DNA of 55,246 nt from an uncultured Synechococcus sp. (GTDB lineage: Bacteria > Cyanobacteriota > Cyanobacteriia > Phormidesmidales > Phormidesmidaceae), in the NCBI GenBank assembly GCA_937911865.1, contig CALDSK010000336.1:1-55246 (forward strand), given 5' to 3'. The notes below the pieces were generated by a model. The model worked only from the letters and a program-made list of their open reading frames with translations, had not been told where the DNA came from and ran no database searches. Shown here one piece after another: positions 14,612 through 23,044 of this stretch. The translations under genes and the position numbers were made by a program. Numbering within the stretch: position 1 is the first letter of the stretch; every line of letters starts with the position of its first letter.

Positions 14612-15922
14612 ATGGCGCTAGAGCCCTGCACCAAAAGTCCTACCGCAACCTTACCTGCAGCGACTGCCACAGCTGAGCTACCCGTTTTAAGAGAACGGGG
14701 ACAGAGAGAGGTTTTTTGCGGCCTGACGGGCATTGTTTGGCTGCACCGCAAGATGCAGGACGCATTCTTTCTGGTGGTGGGATCTAGAACCTGTGCCCAT
14801 CTGGTTCAGTCTGCCGCTGGCGTGATGATCTTTGCAGAGCCCAGATTTGGCACCGCTATTTTGGGTGAACGCGACCTGGCAGGACTGGCCGATGCCAATG
14901 AAGAACTTGAGCGTGTTGTAGAAGAGCTGCTGGTTCGCCGCCCAGATATCAGTACGCTATTTCTGGTCGGCTCTTGTCCCTCTGAAGTGATTAAGCTTGA
15001 CCTTGCTAAGGCGGCTGAAAAGCTGAACCATCGCCACTTTCCAAAAACAAGAGTTCTTAATTACTCTGGCAGTGGGATCGAGACGACCTTTACCCAGGGC
15101 GAAGATACTTGTTTGGCTTCAATGGTGCCTGTGCTGCCCGAGAAACCACCTGAGACGGGTGAAACCGCGGAGCTACTGATTGTCGGTAGCCTAGCCGATG
15201 TTGTAGAAGACCAGTTCACCAGACTATTCAACAAAATGGGCATTGGGCCTGTTGCTTTTTTTCCACCTAGAAGAGCAGCAAATCTGCCCCGCGTAGGCAA
15301 GGGGACAAAGCTGCTGGTCGCCCAGCCCTTCTTGAGCGAGACGGTCAGATTGTTGATGAGACGAGGCGCTGAGCTGCTGCCTTCGCCCTATCCGTTTGGA
15401 ATTGAAGGAACAACGGCCTGGCTGCGGACAGCGGCAGAGGCTTGGGAAATAGATGATGCGCAATTTGAAGCGGCGATCGCACCTTCAGTCACCCGTGCCA
15501 AGCTCGGCCTAGACCGCTACCGAGCCTTGCTCAGCGGTCGCAAGGCATTTCTCTTTCCAGACTCTCAGCTCGAAATTCCGCTGGCCCGCTTTCTCTCTAG
15601 AGAGTGCGGCATGGAACTGATTGAGGTCGGAACGCCCTATATCGATCGAAAGCTAATGGATGCAGAGATCGCCCTTTTGCCAGAAGGCACATCGCTCTCC
15701 GAAGGACAAGACGTTGAAAAGCAATTGGATCGCTGCCGCGAAGCCCGTCCTGATATTACGGTCTGCGGTCTCGGTTTAGCCAATCCGTTAGAAGCGGAAG
15801 GCCTATCGACCAAATGGTCCATCGAACTGGTGTTCTCTCCTTTACATGGCTATGACCAAGCCGGTGACCTGGCTGAGCTATTCGTTCGATCGAGCGAACG
15901 CCGCAGACGCCTGAGCGTTTAA
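14612..15922 (+). CDS. chlN: Light-independent protochlorophyllide reductase subunit N
   Basis: 436 residues. With ChlB it forms the catalytic heterotetramer that reduces protochlorophyllide to chlorophyllide in the dark. Cys36 (EVFCGLTG), Cys61 (SRTCAHL) and Cys122 (GSCPSEV) match the three ligands of the NB [4Fe-4S] cluster. The stretches FCGLTGIVWLHRKMQDAFF, AGVMIFAEPRFGTAI and SGSGIETTFTQGEDTCLASM resemble proteobacterial BchN and picocyanobacterial ChlN more than the common cyanobacterial ChlN, as recalled. ATG 14612 is nine bases from AGGAG at 14598-14602; ATG 14606 is only three bases away and less likely. It heads a chlN-chlB-chlL series. Confidence 0.93.
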   Translation: MALEPCTKSPTATLPAATATAELPVLRERGQREVFCGLTGIVWLHRKMQDAFFLVVGSRTCAHLVQSAAGVMIFAEPRFGTAILGERDLAGLADANEELERVVEELLVRRPDISTLFLVGSCPSEVIKLDLAKAAEKLNHRHFPKTRVLNYSGSGIETTFTQGEDTCLASMVPVLPEKPPETGETAELLIVGSLADVVEDQFTRLFNKMGIGPVAFFPPRRAANLPRVGKGTKLLVAQPFLSETVRLLMRRGAELLPSPYPFGIEGTTAWLRTAAEAWEIDDAQFEAAIAPSVTRAKLGLDRYRALLSGRKAFLFPDSQLEIPLARFLSRECGMELIEVGTPYIDRKLMDAEIALLPEGTSLSEGQDVEKQLDRCREARPDITVCGLGLANPLEAEGLSTKWSIELVFSPLHGYDQAGDLAELFVRSSERRRRLSV

Positions 15923-16000
15923 TTCGCTCATCTGCTCAGTCATGGCTCCATCAATCTCCCTTCAATCTCCCCGTCAACTTCCCTTCAATCGCCTCTGAAT

Positions 16001-17707
16001 ATGGAACTCACCCTCTGGACTTACGAAGGCCCTCCGCATGTGGGCACTATGCGCATTGCCACTGCGATGGAGGGCGTGCACTACGTTCTACACGCACCCC
16101 AAGGAGATACCTACGCCGACCTGCTGTTCACAATGATTGAACGGCGTGACCATCGTCCGCCGGTCAGCTACACCACATTTCAGGCAAGAGACCTGGGCGG
16201 CGATACGGCTGAAATGGTTAAAACGTCTGTACGCGAAGCCTATGAGCGGTTTAAGCCTCAGGTGATGCTGGTGGGTGAAAGCTGTACGGCAGAGCTGATT
16301 CAAGATCAGCCCGGTTCATTGGCAAAGAGTATGAATTTGCCAGTGCCGGTCGTCAGTCTAGAGCTACCTGCATACTCTAAGAAAGAGAATTGGGGCGCTA
16401 GCGAGACGCTGTATCATCTGGTGCGATCGCTGCTTCTCTCCAAAGTCCCGCCGCCTGGCACAATCCGCCCCGAACGCGACCCGGCGATTCGCCCCAAAGC
16501 TAATATCATTGGCCCGACTGCGCTCGGATTTCGCTGTCGCGACGATATTCAAGAAGTCATCAAGCTACTGGCTGATATCGGCGTCGATGTCAATGTCATT
16601 GCTCCAATGGGTGCAACACCGAGCGACCTGCTGCGCATTCCTGATGCGGACTTTAACATCTGCCTGTATCCAGAAATTGCGCTCACCGCCTGTAAGTGGC
16701 TAGAGCGCAGCTTCAAGCAGCCTATCGTCAAAACTGTGCCCATCGGCGTTGGAGCCACCCGCGACTTTATCACTGAAATTGGTGAAGTGGCCGGTATTGA
16801 TGTCAGCAGCGCCCTGCGAAGATCAAAAGCAGAGACGCTTGGCAGCTGGAATGCGGCTCGAATTTCGTCTTCGGCCACGCCCGGCGCATCGCGCCTGCCC
16901 TGGTATTCACGGTCGGTAGACTCAACCTATCTCACCGGTAAGCGAGTGTTTATTTTTGGCGATGCGACCCATGCAATCGCCGCTGCACGAATCGCCACCG
17001 AAGAGCTTGGCTTTACCCTGGTTGGCATTGGTACTTACAGCCGAGAATTCGCCCGTCAGGTGCGAGCAGTCGCCGCAGACCACGGCCTAGAAGCCGTCAT
17101 CAGCGACGACTATCTCGCGGTTGAAGCCGCCGTAGCAGAAGCCGCTCCCGAGCTAGTTCTGGGCACTCAAATGGAGCGCCATATCGCCAAGCGACTCGGG
17201 ATTCCGTGTGCAGTCATCTCCACACCGATTCACGTTCAAGATGTCCCGGCCAGATACTCACCACAGATGGGCTGGGAAGGTGCAAACGTTATCTTTGACG
17301 ACTGGGTACATCCGCTGATGATGGGCCTCGAAGAGCATCTCATCGGCATGTTCCGAGAAGACTTTGAGTTTGCAGAAGGCCATATGAGCCACCTGCATAC
17401 CGCACCGCATCAGGCAGAACCGATCAACGCTGAGCCTGTAGCCGTTGGTGCAAGCACGGCGGCAGAACCCAATGCCGATGCTAAAGCCATGGGCCTGGCA
17501 CCAGAAGCCAGTCTAGGAACCAGTTTAGGAACCGGTGCGGAAACAGGCGTCAGCTGGACGGTAGACGGCATCGCCGAGCTGAAAAAAATTCCTTTCTTTG
17601 TACGGGGAAAAGTAAAGCGAAATACTGAGAAATTTGCCAGCGATCGCGGCATTTCGTCCATCACGGTAGACACGCTTTATGAAGCTAAAGCCGCCATCGG
17701 GAAATAG
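16001..17707 (+). CDS. chlB: Light-independent protochlorophyllide reductase subunit B
   Basis: 568 residues, longer than the usual 505-530. Asp36 (APQGDTYADL) is at the position that supplies the fourth ligand to the NB cluster. Other marks are MLVGESCTAELIQDQPGSLA, PRYSPQMGWEGANVIFDDWV and the C-terminal domain ELKKIPFFVRGKVKRNTEKF. Between about residues 465 and 515 lies an Ala/Glu/Pro-rich linker with the repeated SLGTSLGT and no evident fold, which accounts for the extra length. It lies 78 bases after chlN, without a clear Shine-Dalgarno, and 99 bases before chlL. Confidence 0.93.
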   Translation: MELTLWTYEGPPHVGTMRIATAMEGVHYVLHAPQGDTYADLLFTMIERRDHRPPVSYTTFQARDLGGDTAEMVKTSVREAYERFKPQVMLVGESCTAELIQDQPGSLAKSMNLPVPVVSLELPAYSKKENWGASETLYHLVRSLLLSKVPPPGTIRPERDPAIRPKANIIGPTALGFRCRDDIQEVIKLLADIGVDVNVIAPMGATPSDLLRIPDADFNICLYPEIALTACKWLERSFKQPIVKTVPIGVGATRDFITEIGEVAGIDVSSALRRSKAETLGSWNAARISSSATPGASRLPWYSRSVDSTYLTGKRVFIFGDATHAIAAARIATEELGFTLVGIGTYSREFARQVRAVAADHGLEAVISDDYLAVEAAVAEAAPELVLGTQMERHIAKRLGIPCAVISTPIHVQDVPARYSPQMGWEGANVIFDDWVHPLMMGLEEHLIGMFREDFEFAEGHMSHLHTAPHQAEPINAEPVAVGASTAAEPNADAKAMGLAPEASLGTSLGTGAETGVSWTVDGIAELKKIPFFVRGKVKRNTEKFASDRGISSITVDTLYEAKAAIGK

Positions 17708-17806
17708 TACATAACCAAATAATGCGCATCGTAAACAGTGCGCAACATAGCAAAGATAGATCGCTAACTTAAGTCAAACTTTTAGATAGAGACAGGAGAA
17801 TACATT

Positions 17807-18727
17807 TTGGTAGTTTCAAACGTTCGTCCCCCGCAGACCTCCAAAAAAGTAGGCAGAGGAGAAGACGGTGAAGGCAGTGTTCAGGTCCATATGGACGAGT
17901 CCATGAACATTGAGACAGGCGCACTCGTCATCGCGGTTTATGGCAAAGGCGGCATTGGCAAGTCCACCACATCATCTAACCTGTCTGCCGCGTTCTCTCA
18001 CCTTGGCAAGCGCGTTCTCCAAATCGGCTGTGACCCAAAGCACGACAGCACCTTCACCCTAACCAAAAAGATGGTGCCTACGGTGATCGACATTCTCGAA
18101 ACCGTTAACTTTCACTCGGAAGAGCTTCAAACTGAAGACTTCATGTTTGAAGGCTACAACGGCGTTCAGTGCATTGAATCCGGTGGACCACCGGCGGGGA
18201 CAGGCTGCGGGGGCTACGTCACGGGCCAAACGGTCAAGCTACTAAAAGAGCATCACCTGCTAGAAGACACCGACGTTGTAATTTTTGACGTGCTTGGCGA
18301 CGTTGTTTGCGGCGGATTTGCAGCACCCTTGCAGCATGCGCACTATTGCCTAGTCGTCACCGCTAACGACTTTGACTCCATCTTTGCAATGAACCGCATC
18401 GTAGCGGCGATTCGCTCCAAGGCCAAAAACTACAAGGTTCGTTTGGGCGGAATCATCGCTAACCGCAGCGAAGGCACAGACCAAATTGATAAATACAACG
18501 AGCGCGTCGGCCTCAAGACGTTGGCTCACTTCAAGACCGTAGACGCTATCCGCCGCAGTCGCCTGAAAAAGTGCACTGTTTTCGAAATGGACGATCCTGA
18601 TCCTGAAATTCAGGTCGTACGTGATGAGTACCTACAGCTGGCTAAAGGCATGCTTGAAGATGCGACGCCGCTGGAAGTAGAACCGCTCAAAGACCGCGAT
18701 ATATTCGATCTACTGGGCTTCGAATAA
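17807..18727 (+). CDS. chlL: Light-independent protochlorophyllide reductase iron protein L
   Basis: 306 residues, the NifH-like ATP-dependent electron donor to ChlNB. The P-loop YGKGGIGKSTTSSNLSAAF, and the cluster ligands in GGPPAGTGCGGYV and LGDVVCGGFAAPL, are present. The N-terminal extension with GEGSVQVHMDES and the longer length are typical of BchL; the common cyanobacterial ChlL starts right at the P-loop strand. TTG 17807 is used as start because AGGAG lies nine bases upstream and no ATG gives the extension. It closes the operon, and a strong terminator follows. Confidence 0.93.
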   Translation: MVVSNVRPPQTSKKVGRGEDGEGSVQVHMDESMNIETGALVIAVYGKGGIGKSTTSSNLSAAFSHLGKRVLQIGCDPKHDSTFTLTKKMVPTVIDILETVNFHSEELQTEDFMFEGYNGVQCIESGGPPAGTGCGGYVTGQTVKLLKEHHLLEDTDVVIFDVLGDVVCGGFAAPLQHAHYCLVVTANDFDSIFAMNRIVAAIRSKAKNYKVRLGGIIANRSEGTDQIDKYNERVGLKTLAHFKTVDAIRRSRLKKCTVFEMDDPDPEIQVVRDEYLQLAKGMLEDATPLEVEPLKDRDIFDLLGFE

Positions 18728-18753
18728 GCGCAGAGAATGACAAACAGATAGAT

Positions 18754-18800
18754 AACAAGAAGGCGCCTGTAAGCTCTACTCACAGACGCCTTCTTGTTTT
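18754..18800 (+). terminator. chlL terminator
   Basis: Arms 18754-18770 and 18782-18798 pair over 17 bases with one mismatch, loop of 11, then TTTT. It lies 27 bases after the chlL stop. Confidence 0.85.
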
Positions 18801-18825
18801 AGGCATAGCCTTCTTTTTTTAGGCA

Positions 18826-18853
18826 TGGTTTACATATTTCCTGCTCCTATAAT
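18826..18853 (+). promoter_or_regulatory. Putative promoter of the Uma2 gene
   Basis: A perfect TATAAT at 18848-18853 lies 40 bases before ATG 18893, with only a weak -35 (TGGTTT) 16 bases upstream. Confidence 0.4.
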
Positions 18854-18892
18854 CAAAGAACGCGTGAACAAAGAGAGTAATAGCTAGAAATC

Positions 18893-19429
18893 ATGCAATC
18901 TCCTATTACAGCTGACCCCTTGGAAGCCTTCCTTAACCAGCCTGATATAGAGGAATCACCAGCCTGGGAGCTTATTAATGGGCGATCGCAGCAAAAGCCT
19001 ATGCCTACACTTTTCCACTCTCGCCTTCAGCGTAATCTTGTCATCGCAATTAATCAGCAAACTCAGCAATACGAAGCCATTCAAGAGCTACGCTGTATTA
19101 TTCCGCCCTTTTCTCCCGTCCCTGATATTGCAGTCATAGCGATCGAACGTTTACCTAAAACGGACGGCCCTTTTCAGGGTGCGCCTGACTGGCTGATTGA
19201 AATTCGCTCACCCGATCAAAGTACCCTCAAGCTTCAAGAGAAAATTCTGCACTGTATTAGCAAGGGAACACAGCTGGCCTGGCTGATTGATATTCGACGT
19301 CAGCAGGTTTGGGCATGGCAAGCACAAGATCTGCCGCTCATTTACTCAGGTGATGAACCGCTGCCCACCCTAGACGAAGTGCCTGCCATGACAGTAGCCA
19401 GCGTTATTGCGATGACTAAACAGAGATAG
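18893..19429 (+). CDS. Uma2-family (DUF820) nuclease-like protein
   Basis: 178 residues of the Uma2 family, a PD-(D/E)XK-fold group greatly expanded in cyanobacteria whose function is unknown. Marks are WELINGRSQQKPMPTLFHSR near residue 23, PVPDIAVIAIERLPK near 80 and APDWLIEIRSPDQSTLKLQE near 99, supplying the D...E-x-R core. It lies between chlL and a DUF2314-ankyrin gene and is probably unrelated to pigment work; such genes are mobile and numerous. No Shine-Dalgarno is obvious. Confidence 0.88.
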   Translation: MQSPITADPLEAFLNQPDIEESPAWELINGRSQQKPMPTLFHSRLQRNLVIAINQQTQQYEAIQELRCIIPPFSPVPDIAVIAIERLPKTDGPFQGAPDWLIEIRSPDQSTLKLQEKILHCISKGTQLAWLIDIRRQQVWAWQAQDLPLIYSGDEPLPTLDEVPAMTVASVIAMTKQR

Positions 19430-19484
19430 TATGTCTACAAGTGTTCGGTGCATCAGTATCAATAAAATATATCTCTAAGCTTTC

Positions 19485-20267
19485 ATGAGCGATACTACCC
19501 AAGCGCAGTCTGAACGCGGTATGCCAGCGACATTTCACCGAAATGCTGCCCCTCAGATGCTGCGAGCCTCTCAAAACGCCAGGGCTACTTTTAAGCACTT
19601 TTGGAAGGAGGTCGCCTTAGATTTTAGTCGGCCTGTGCCAGCGCTATCTTTAGCCGCTGTAAAGGTTGCGTTCTCAGATAACTTTGCAGATTCTGATGCG
19701 CCAGTCGAGCATATGTGGGTAGAGAAGATAGATTTTGACGGCGTTGCGATGACGGGCGTGCTGATGAATGCGCCTAACGAGCTGATGTCTGTCGCAGCAG
19801 GTGATACCGTCACGTTTCCGATCGCCCAACTGGGTGACTGGATTGGGGTAATCAAGGAAAAAGTCTATGGGGGCTACACCGTTCAGCTAACCAGAGCAGG
19901 AATGGATACAGCCGAACGAGCGCGTTACGATGCTGCCTGGGGATTAAGTTTTCCGCCACCCGCGACGGTGCATGTACCCGATGGGACAAGCCCATTTGAA
20001 ACCGTCATTGCCAATGAGATGCGCAAACAAATACCCGCGAATCCATCGCTACTGGCCGAAAAGTTCGACGGGGGACGGACGCTGCTTCACCTAGAGGCTT
20101 TGTATGGGCGGACTATTTCGGTTAGAGCACTGCTGGCGCTGGGGGCAGATAGGACTTTGCGGTGCGATCGCAACTGGACGCCCTTAGACTATGCCCGAGC
20201 GCTCAACTGGACTGAAATCATCCAGCAGCTAAGCACTCCGGCATCAAATCCCACTCACCAAGCCTAG
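19485..20267 (+). CDS. DUF2314 protein with C-terminal ankyrin repeats
   Basis: 260 residues. The N-terminal 155 match DUF2314 (YegJ-like), with ATFKHFWKEVALDFSRPVPA, VKVAFSD..EHMWVEKIDF and GDTVTFPIAQLGDWIGVIKE. A C-terminal pair of ankyrin repeats (GGRTLLHLEALYGRTISVRA, LLALGADRTLRCDRNWTPLD) is fused on. DUF2314 has no assigned reaction. There is no signal peptide, so it is probably cytosolic. It is one of three ankyrin-bearing proteins in the window. It converges with the lyase at 20327. Confidence 0.8.
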   Translation: MSDTTQAQSERGMPATFHRNAAPQMLRASQNARATFKHFWKEVALDFSRPVPALSLAAVKVAFSDNFADSDAPVEHMWVEKIDFDGVAMTGVLMNAPNELMSVAAGDTVTFPIAQLGDWIGVIKEKVYGGYTVQLTRAGMDTAERARYDAAWGLSFPPPATVHVPDGTSPFETVIANEMRKQIPANPSLLAEKFDGGRTLLHLEALYGRTISVRALLALGADRTLRCDRNWTPLDYARALNWTEIIQQLSTPASNPTHQA

Positions 20268-20326
20268 ACGGCAGGGTCTACTGCCCGAGCGAACTATTGT
20301 CCAAGCGATCACCAGCCAAACGAACA

Positions 20327-20911
20327 CTACTGCGCGCCGACCGCAACGGCCTCTCTCGCCGCTACATCATCCTTCTCCTGCGCTGGCACCGTTTCAACTC
20401 GCGACTCCGCGCAAAAAGAAGCCGTACTCAGCCCACCAAATCGCTTCACAACGCTAGTACGCATTCGTAGATCGGGGTTAGGGAACCAAAACCGCTCAAT
20501 AGAACTCATCGTTTCGTACTCGGTCGTGAGCACCAAGCCGTTTTCACTGTCCATTTCAAAGCGGCCAATCACTGGCACAATTTCTGCGTAGCCACGCTCT
20601 CTGAGCAAGTTGCCAGTCTGCGGGTTGTCTGCATCTGGGACGAGCGCAAACACGGTAGAGCCCTTGTGGCTTTCATCGTCCTTATCCCAGGCCATAGCAC
20701 CGTTCCACTCGACGTAGGCACCGCCGACTGCAGTAGTCGGGTCTACATCGTGAAGCTTACAAATTTCGACCACTTTTTCGTTGTCCGCCCGCAGCGCTTC
20801 GACTGAGATATTAGAACCGCCTAGCTCAGCCCGGCGAAAAGGTAAGTGGTGTGTCGTACGTTGAGACTGCCACTGCCCAGCACTCTGCTGGAAAAATTCC
20901 ATTACGTTCAT
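20327..20911 (-). CDS. CpcS-type phycobiliprotein lyase
   Basis: 194 residues of the CpcS/CpeS family, closest by eye to the broad-specificity CpcS lyases: MEFFQQSAGQWQSQRTTHHL, VEWNGAMAWDKDDESHKGST, GNLLRERGYAEIVPVIGRFE and ERFWFPNPDLRMRTSVVKRF. Such enzymes attach bilins to Cys82/84 of many phycobiliprotein subunits. A C-terminal tail of some 20 residues rich in Ala, Glu and Asp is extra. The start is ATG 20911 or the ATG nine bases inside (20902). It is transcribed away from the nblA promoter region. Confidence 0.87.
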   Translation of the reverse strand: MNVMEFFQQSAGQWQSQRTTHHLPFRRAELGGSNISVEALRADNEKVVEICKLHDVDPTTAVGGAYVEWNGAMAWDKDDESHKGSTVFALVPDADNPQTGNLLRERGYAEIVPVIGRFEMDSENGLVLTTEYETMSSIERFWFPNPDLRMRTSVVKRFGGLSTASFCAESRVETVPAQEKDDVAAREAVAVGAQ

Positions 20912-21318
20912 TTCGCCCGTTTTTCCCTTCTACAAAGTCGATTTTACTCAGACTGTCAGTAACTTAAGTATCTATTTACTATAGCGGCCTACACTTTGCT
21001 ACTGCCAATACAGATTTTGCCAAGTACGGACATATATATTCCAGCAGTGTGCCAGCAGCACGATAGAAACGCGCCCAACTTAGGGAGGCTGATTGGCATC
21101 ACTCTTTTGCTATAGAACTGCGCCACCACAAAACACGCCTTATGAAGGAGTTCGCCTTGATAGGCAAATCGTTAACATTTATTCATAATTCAGAAAGGCC
21201 GTGAGCAGCTGAACTAGCTCAGGCAAAGGTCATCAAGAGCGTACATCGCCCTCCATTCTTCTAGACACTCTGTCTAAAGAGGGATAAACCACCCAAGCCC
21301 CTAAAAAAATAAACTTAA
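20912..21318. other. Gap between the CpcS-type lyase and the nblA promoter
   Basis: No coding region, RNA gene or clear hairpin was found. It must hold the promoter of the minus-strand lyase, which was not identified. Confidence 0.4.
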
Positions 21319-21361
21319 GTAACACTTGCTACGGAATGCATTTACAATTTGACGATAATGT
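21319..21361 (+). promoter_or_regulatory. NtcA-type promoter for nblA
   Basis: GTAACACTTGCTAC at 21319-21332 is an exact GTA-N8-TAC NtcA site. TAATGT at 21356-21361 fits the TAN3T -10 box with 23 bases between, the spacing of class II NtcA-activated promoters. NtcA is the global nitrogen regulator, and nblA induction on nitrogen loss is established. It implies an RNA start near 21368 and a leader of about 200 bases. The strand and spacing fit nblA only. Confidence 0.75.
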
Positions 21362-21477
21362 GCGTGCAAGCTAGAATCCAATTAATCAAGTTTAGTTACC
21401 GCTGGCTATGTCTAGCTGATTGAGCCTGATTTAAGAGTGACTATCGTCACATTGCCCTCTAGCAACAAGGAGCCTTT

Positions 21478-21501
21478 ATGGGTTCTACAGATTTAGGCTA
21501 A
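21478..21501 (+). CDS. Seven-codon leader ORF upstream of nblA
   Basis: ATG at 21478 with an excellent Shine-Dalgarno, AAGGAG, about six bases upstream encodes MGSTDLG and stops at TAA 21499-21501. The sequence around the stop can form a small hairpin, TAGGC at 21495-21499 with GCCTA at 21505-21509. It lies in the predicted nblA leader. Whether it is translated and has a control role is unknown. Confidence 0.4.
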   Translation: MGSTDLG

Positions 21502-21509
21502 TCGCCTAT

Positions 21510-21543
21510 TCAAGATCTATCTAAATTATCAAGATCTATCTAA
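21510..21543. repeat. 15-bp direct repeat in the nblA leader
   Basis: TCAAGATCTATCTAA (leading T at 21510) occurs at 21510-21524 and 21529-21543, a period of 19 bases, just upstream of the nblA Shine-Dalgarno. Confidence 0.75.
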
Positions 21544-21566
21544 CCTTTTTGAGGAAAGCAAACGCC

Positions 21567-21752
21567 ATGAGTACAACAGGCAAAGACAACATGCCCGGGA
21601 ATCTCAGTATGGAGCAGCAGTTCAAGCTAAAAGTGGTTCAAGACCAGGTGAAGGGCCTGAGTCTAGAGCAGGCTCAAGAGTACGTCGTTGAGGTGATGAG
21701 ACAGATGATGGTTAAAGACAATCTCGTCAAGCATTTGCTTAAAAATGCATAG
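21567..21752 (+). CDS. nblA: Phycobilisome degradation adaptor NblA
   Basis: 61 residues, the usual size of NblA, with the family core NLSMEQQFKLKVVQDQVKGL, SLEQAQEYVVEVMRQMMVKD and a C-terminal LVKHLLKNA. NblA binds phycobiliproteins and brings the ClpC-type protease to them during nutrient loss. GAGGAA at 21551-21556 stands ten bases before ATG 21567. An NtcA-type promoter and a leader ORF lie upstream. Its place directly before cpeBA, with convergent biological effect, is notable. Confidence 0.88.
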   Translation: MSTTGKDNMPGNLSMEQQFKLKVVQDQVKGLSLEQAQEYVVEVMRQMMVKDNLVKHLLKNA

Positions 21753-21880
21753 GCGGTCTAACCCATCTTGCCTCTTATAAAATGGGGCAATCACCAACAA
21801 GGCAATGACTGCCGCCCCAGCGGTCACAACTGTAATCAGTCTATGATTACAAGACCAGAGAAACCCAGACTATATATCTC

Positions 21881-21928
21881 GACAATAGGGCCGCGTTAAT
21901 CTCTCTTGATCAACGCGGCCCTATTGTC
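21881..21928 (+). terminator. 17-bp perfect hairpin after nblA
   Basis: Arms 21881-21897 and 21912-21928 are perfectly complementary, GC-rich in the middle, with a 14-base loop and no T-run after. A smaller perfect hairpin, TGTAATCA at about 21832 with TGATTACA, precedes it. It probably ends nblA transcription, although it lies 128 bases after the stop. Confidence 0.65.
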
Positions 21929-22404
21929 ATTGTCTTACTCTTGTCTTCGCTGTCTCTATGCCTTGGCGTTCTCGACCTCGATCACCTCTATTTGCCTCTA
22001 TCAGGCTTCGCTTCTATCACTTCTATCAATAGAGCGCGCGAGAGCGCGAGAGAACTGCATCCATTTGCAGGCTCGCCCTGTATGTGCATGCTCTCCTTTA
22101 TATATAGATGTATAAATACTCTCCTTATATATGCATGTTGAAGTTAGCAGAGAGGGGTAGGCGATCGCACCTACGCCAGAATATTACGAAACGCTAAGCA
22201 AAAGTTCGCTTTTGTAACGAGTAGCCATTCTTTTATGATAAGCCTGATTCCCTTATGGTATTGACCTGTAGCCTTAGTTCAATCACCAATGTAACGGATT
22301 ATTGCTTTGTTTTTAATAAAGAAGACTGACAGGGGGGTCGTCTTTTAAAGTTGTCTCACTGGTTACAAAACACCAGCTGCTGTATTAAGAAGAAGGAGAG
22401 CTTG
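21929..22404. promoter_or_regulatory. Upstream region of cpeBA
   Basis: 476 bases with no convincing gene. It holds a low-complexity patch (GAGCGCGCGAGAGCGCGAG near 22033), two CTCTCCTTTATATAT-like direct repeats near 22090 and 22122, and a Shine-Dalgarno AAGGAGAG just before cpeB. The CpeR- and light-responsive cpeBA promoter is expected here, but no -10/-35 pair stands out. Confidence 0.5.
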
Positions 22405-22959
22405 ATGCTTGACGCTTTCTCTAGAGCCGTTGTTACGGCCGACACTAAGACTGCTACTATCGGCGGCGGCGAATTAGACGCTCTAAAAAGCTTCGTATCC
22501 GAAGGTAACAAGCGTTTGGACGCTGTAAATGCGATCGCTTCCAACGCTAGCTGCATCGTATCTGACGCAGTTTCCGGCATGATTTGTGAGAACACTGGCT
22601 TGATTCAAGCCGGCGGTAACTGCTACCCCACTCGTCGCATGGCTGCTTGCCTACGCGACGGTGAAATCATTCTACGCTACGTCACTTACGCTTTGCTCGC
22701 AGGTGATGCTTCCGTACTCGACGATCGTTGCCTAAACGGTTTGAAAGAAACTTACGCTGCGCTAGGCGTACCGACTGGTTCCTCTGCTCGCGCAGTAAAC
22801 ATCATGAAGGCTTCCAGCATTGCTCACCTCAAGGGTACTAACAGCCCTGAAGCTGGTGGTCAGCGCTACAACAAGAACGAAGCTGCTCAAGGCGACTGCT
22901 CAGCGCTCGCTTCTGAAGCTGCTGGTTACTTTGATCGCGTTGTTTCTGCTCTTTCCTAG
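22405..22959 (+). CDS. cpeB: C-phycoerythrin beta subunit CpeB
   Basis: 184 residues, the standard length. It carries the bilin cysteines Cys50 and Cys61 (doubly linked phycoerythrobilin), Cys82 in AACLRDGEI and Cys165 in QGDCSALAS; Asn72 before Cys73 is the usual methylated Asn position. With CpeA it forms the hexamers at the tips of phycobilisome rods. ATG 22405 has AAGGAGAG upstream; the longer in-frame start is ruled out by length. cpeA follows 85 bases later. Expression probably depends on CpeR and on light colour. Confidence 0.97.
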   Translation: MLDAFSRAVVTADTKTATIGGGELDALKSFVSEGNKRLDAVNAIASNASCIVSDAVSGMICENTGLIQAGGNCYPTRRMAACLRDGEIILRYVTYALLAGDASVLDDRCLNGLKETYAALGVPTGSSARAVNIMKASSIAHLKGTNSPEAGGQRYNKNEAAQGDCSALASEAAGYFDRVVSALS

Positions 22960-23044
22960 TAACTTCTTTAGGTTATTAGCCCAGACCAAAACAACCTCGA
23001 CTTTATTTAGTTGATAGATCAAACATCACTTGGAGAATTAAATC

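Noticed and set aside
21906..22141. Two overlapping plus-strand frames rich in Leu, Ser and Cys before cpeB
   Set aside because: Low-complexity AT-rich and GAG/CGC repeats, no conserved content; treated as the cpeBA upstream region.
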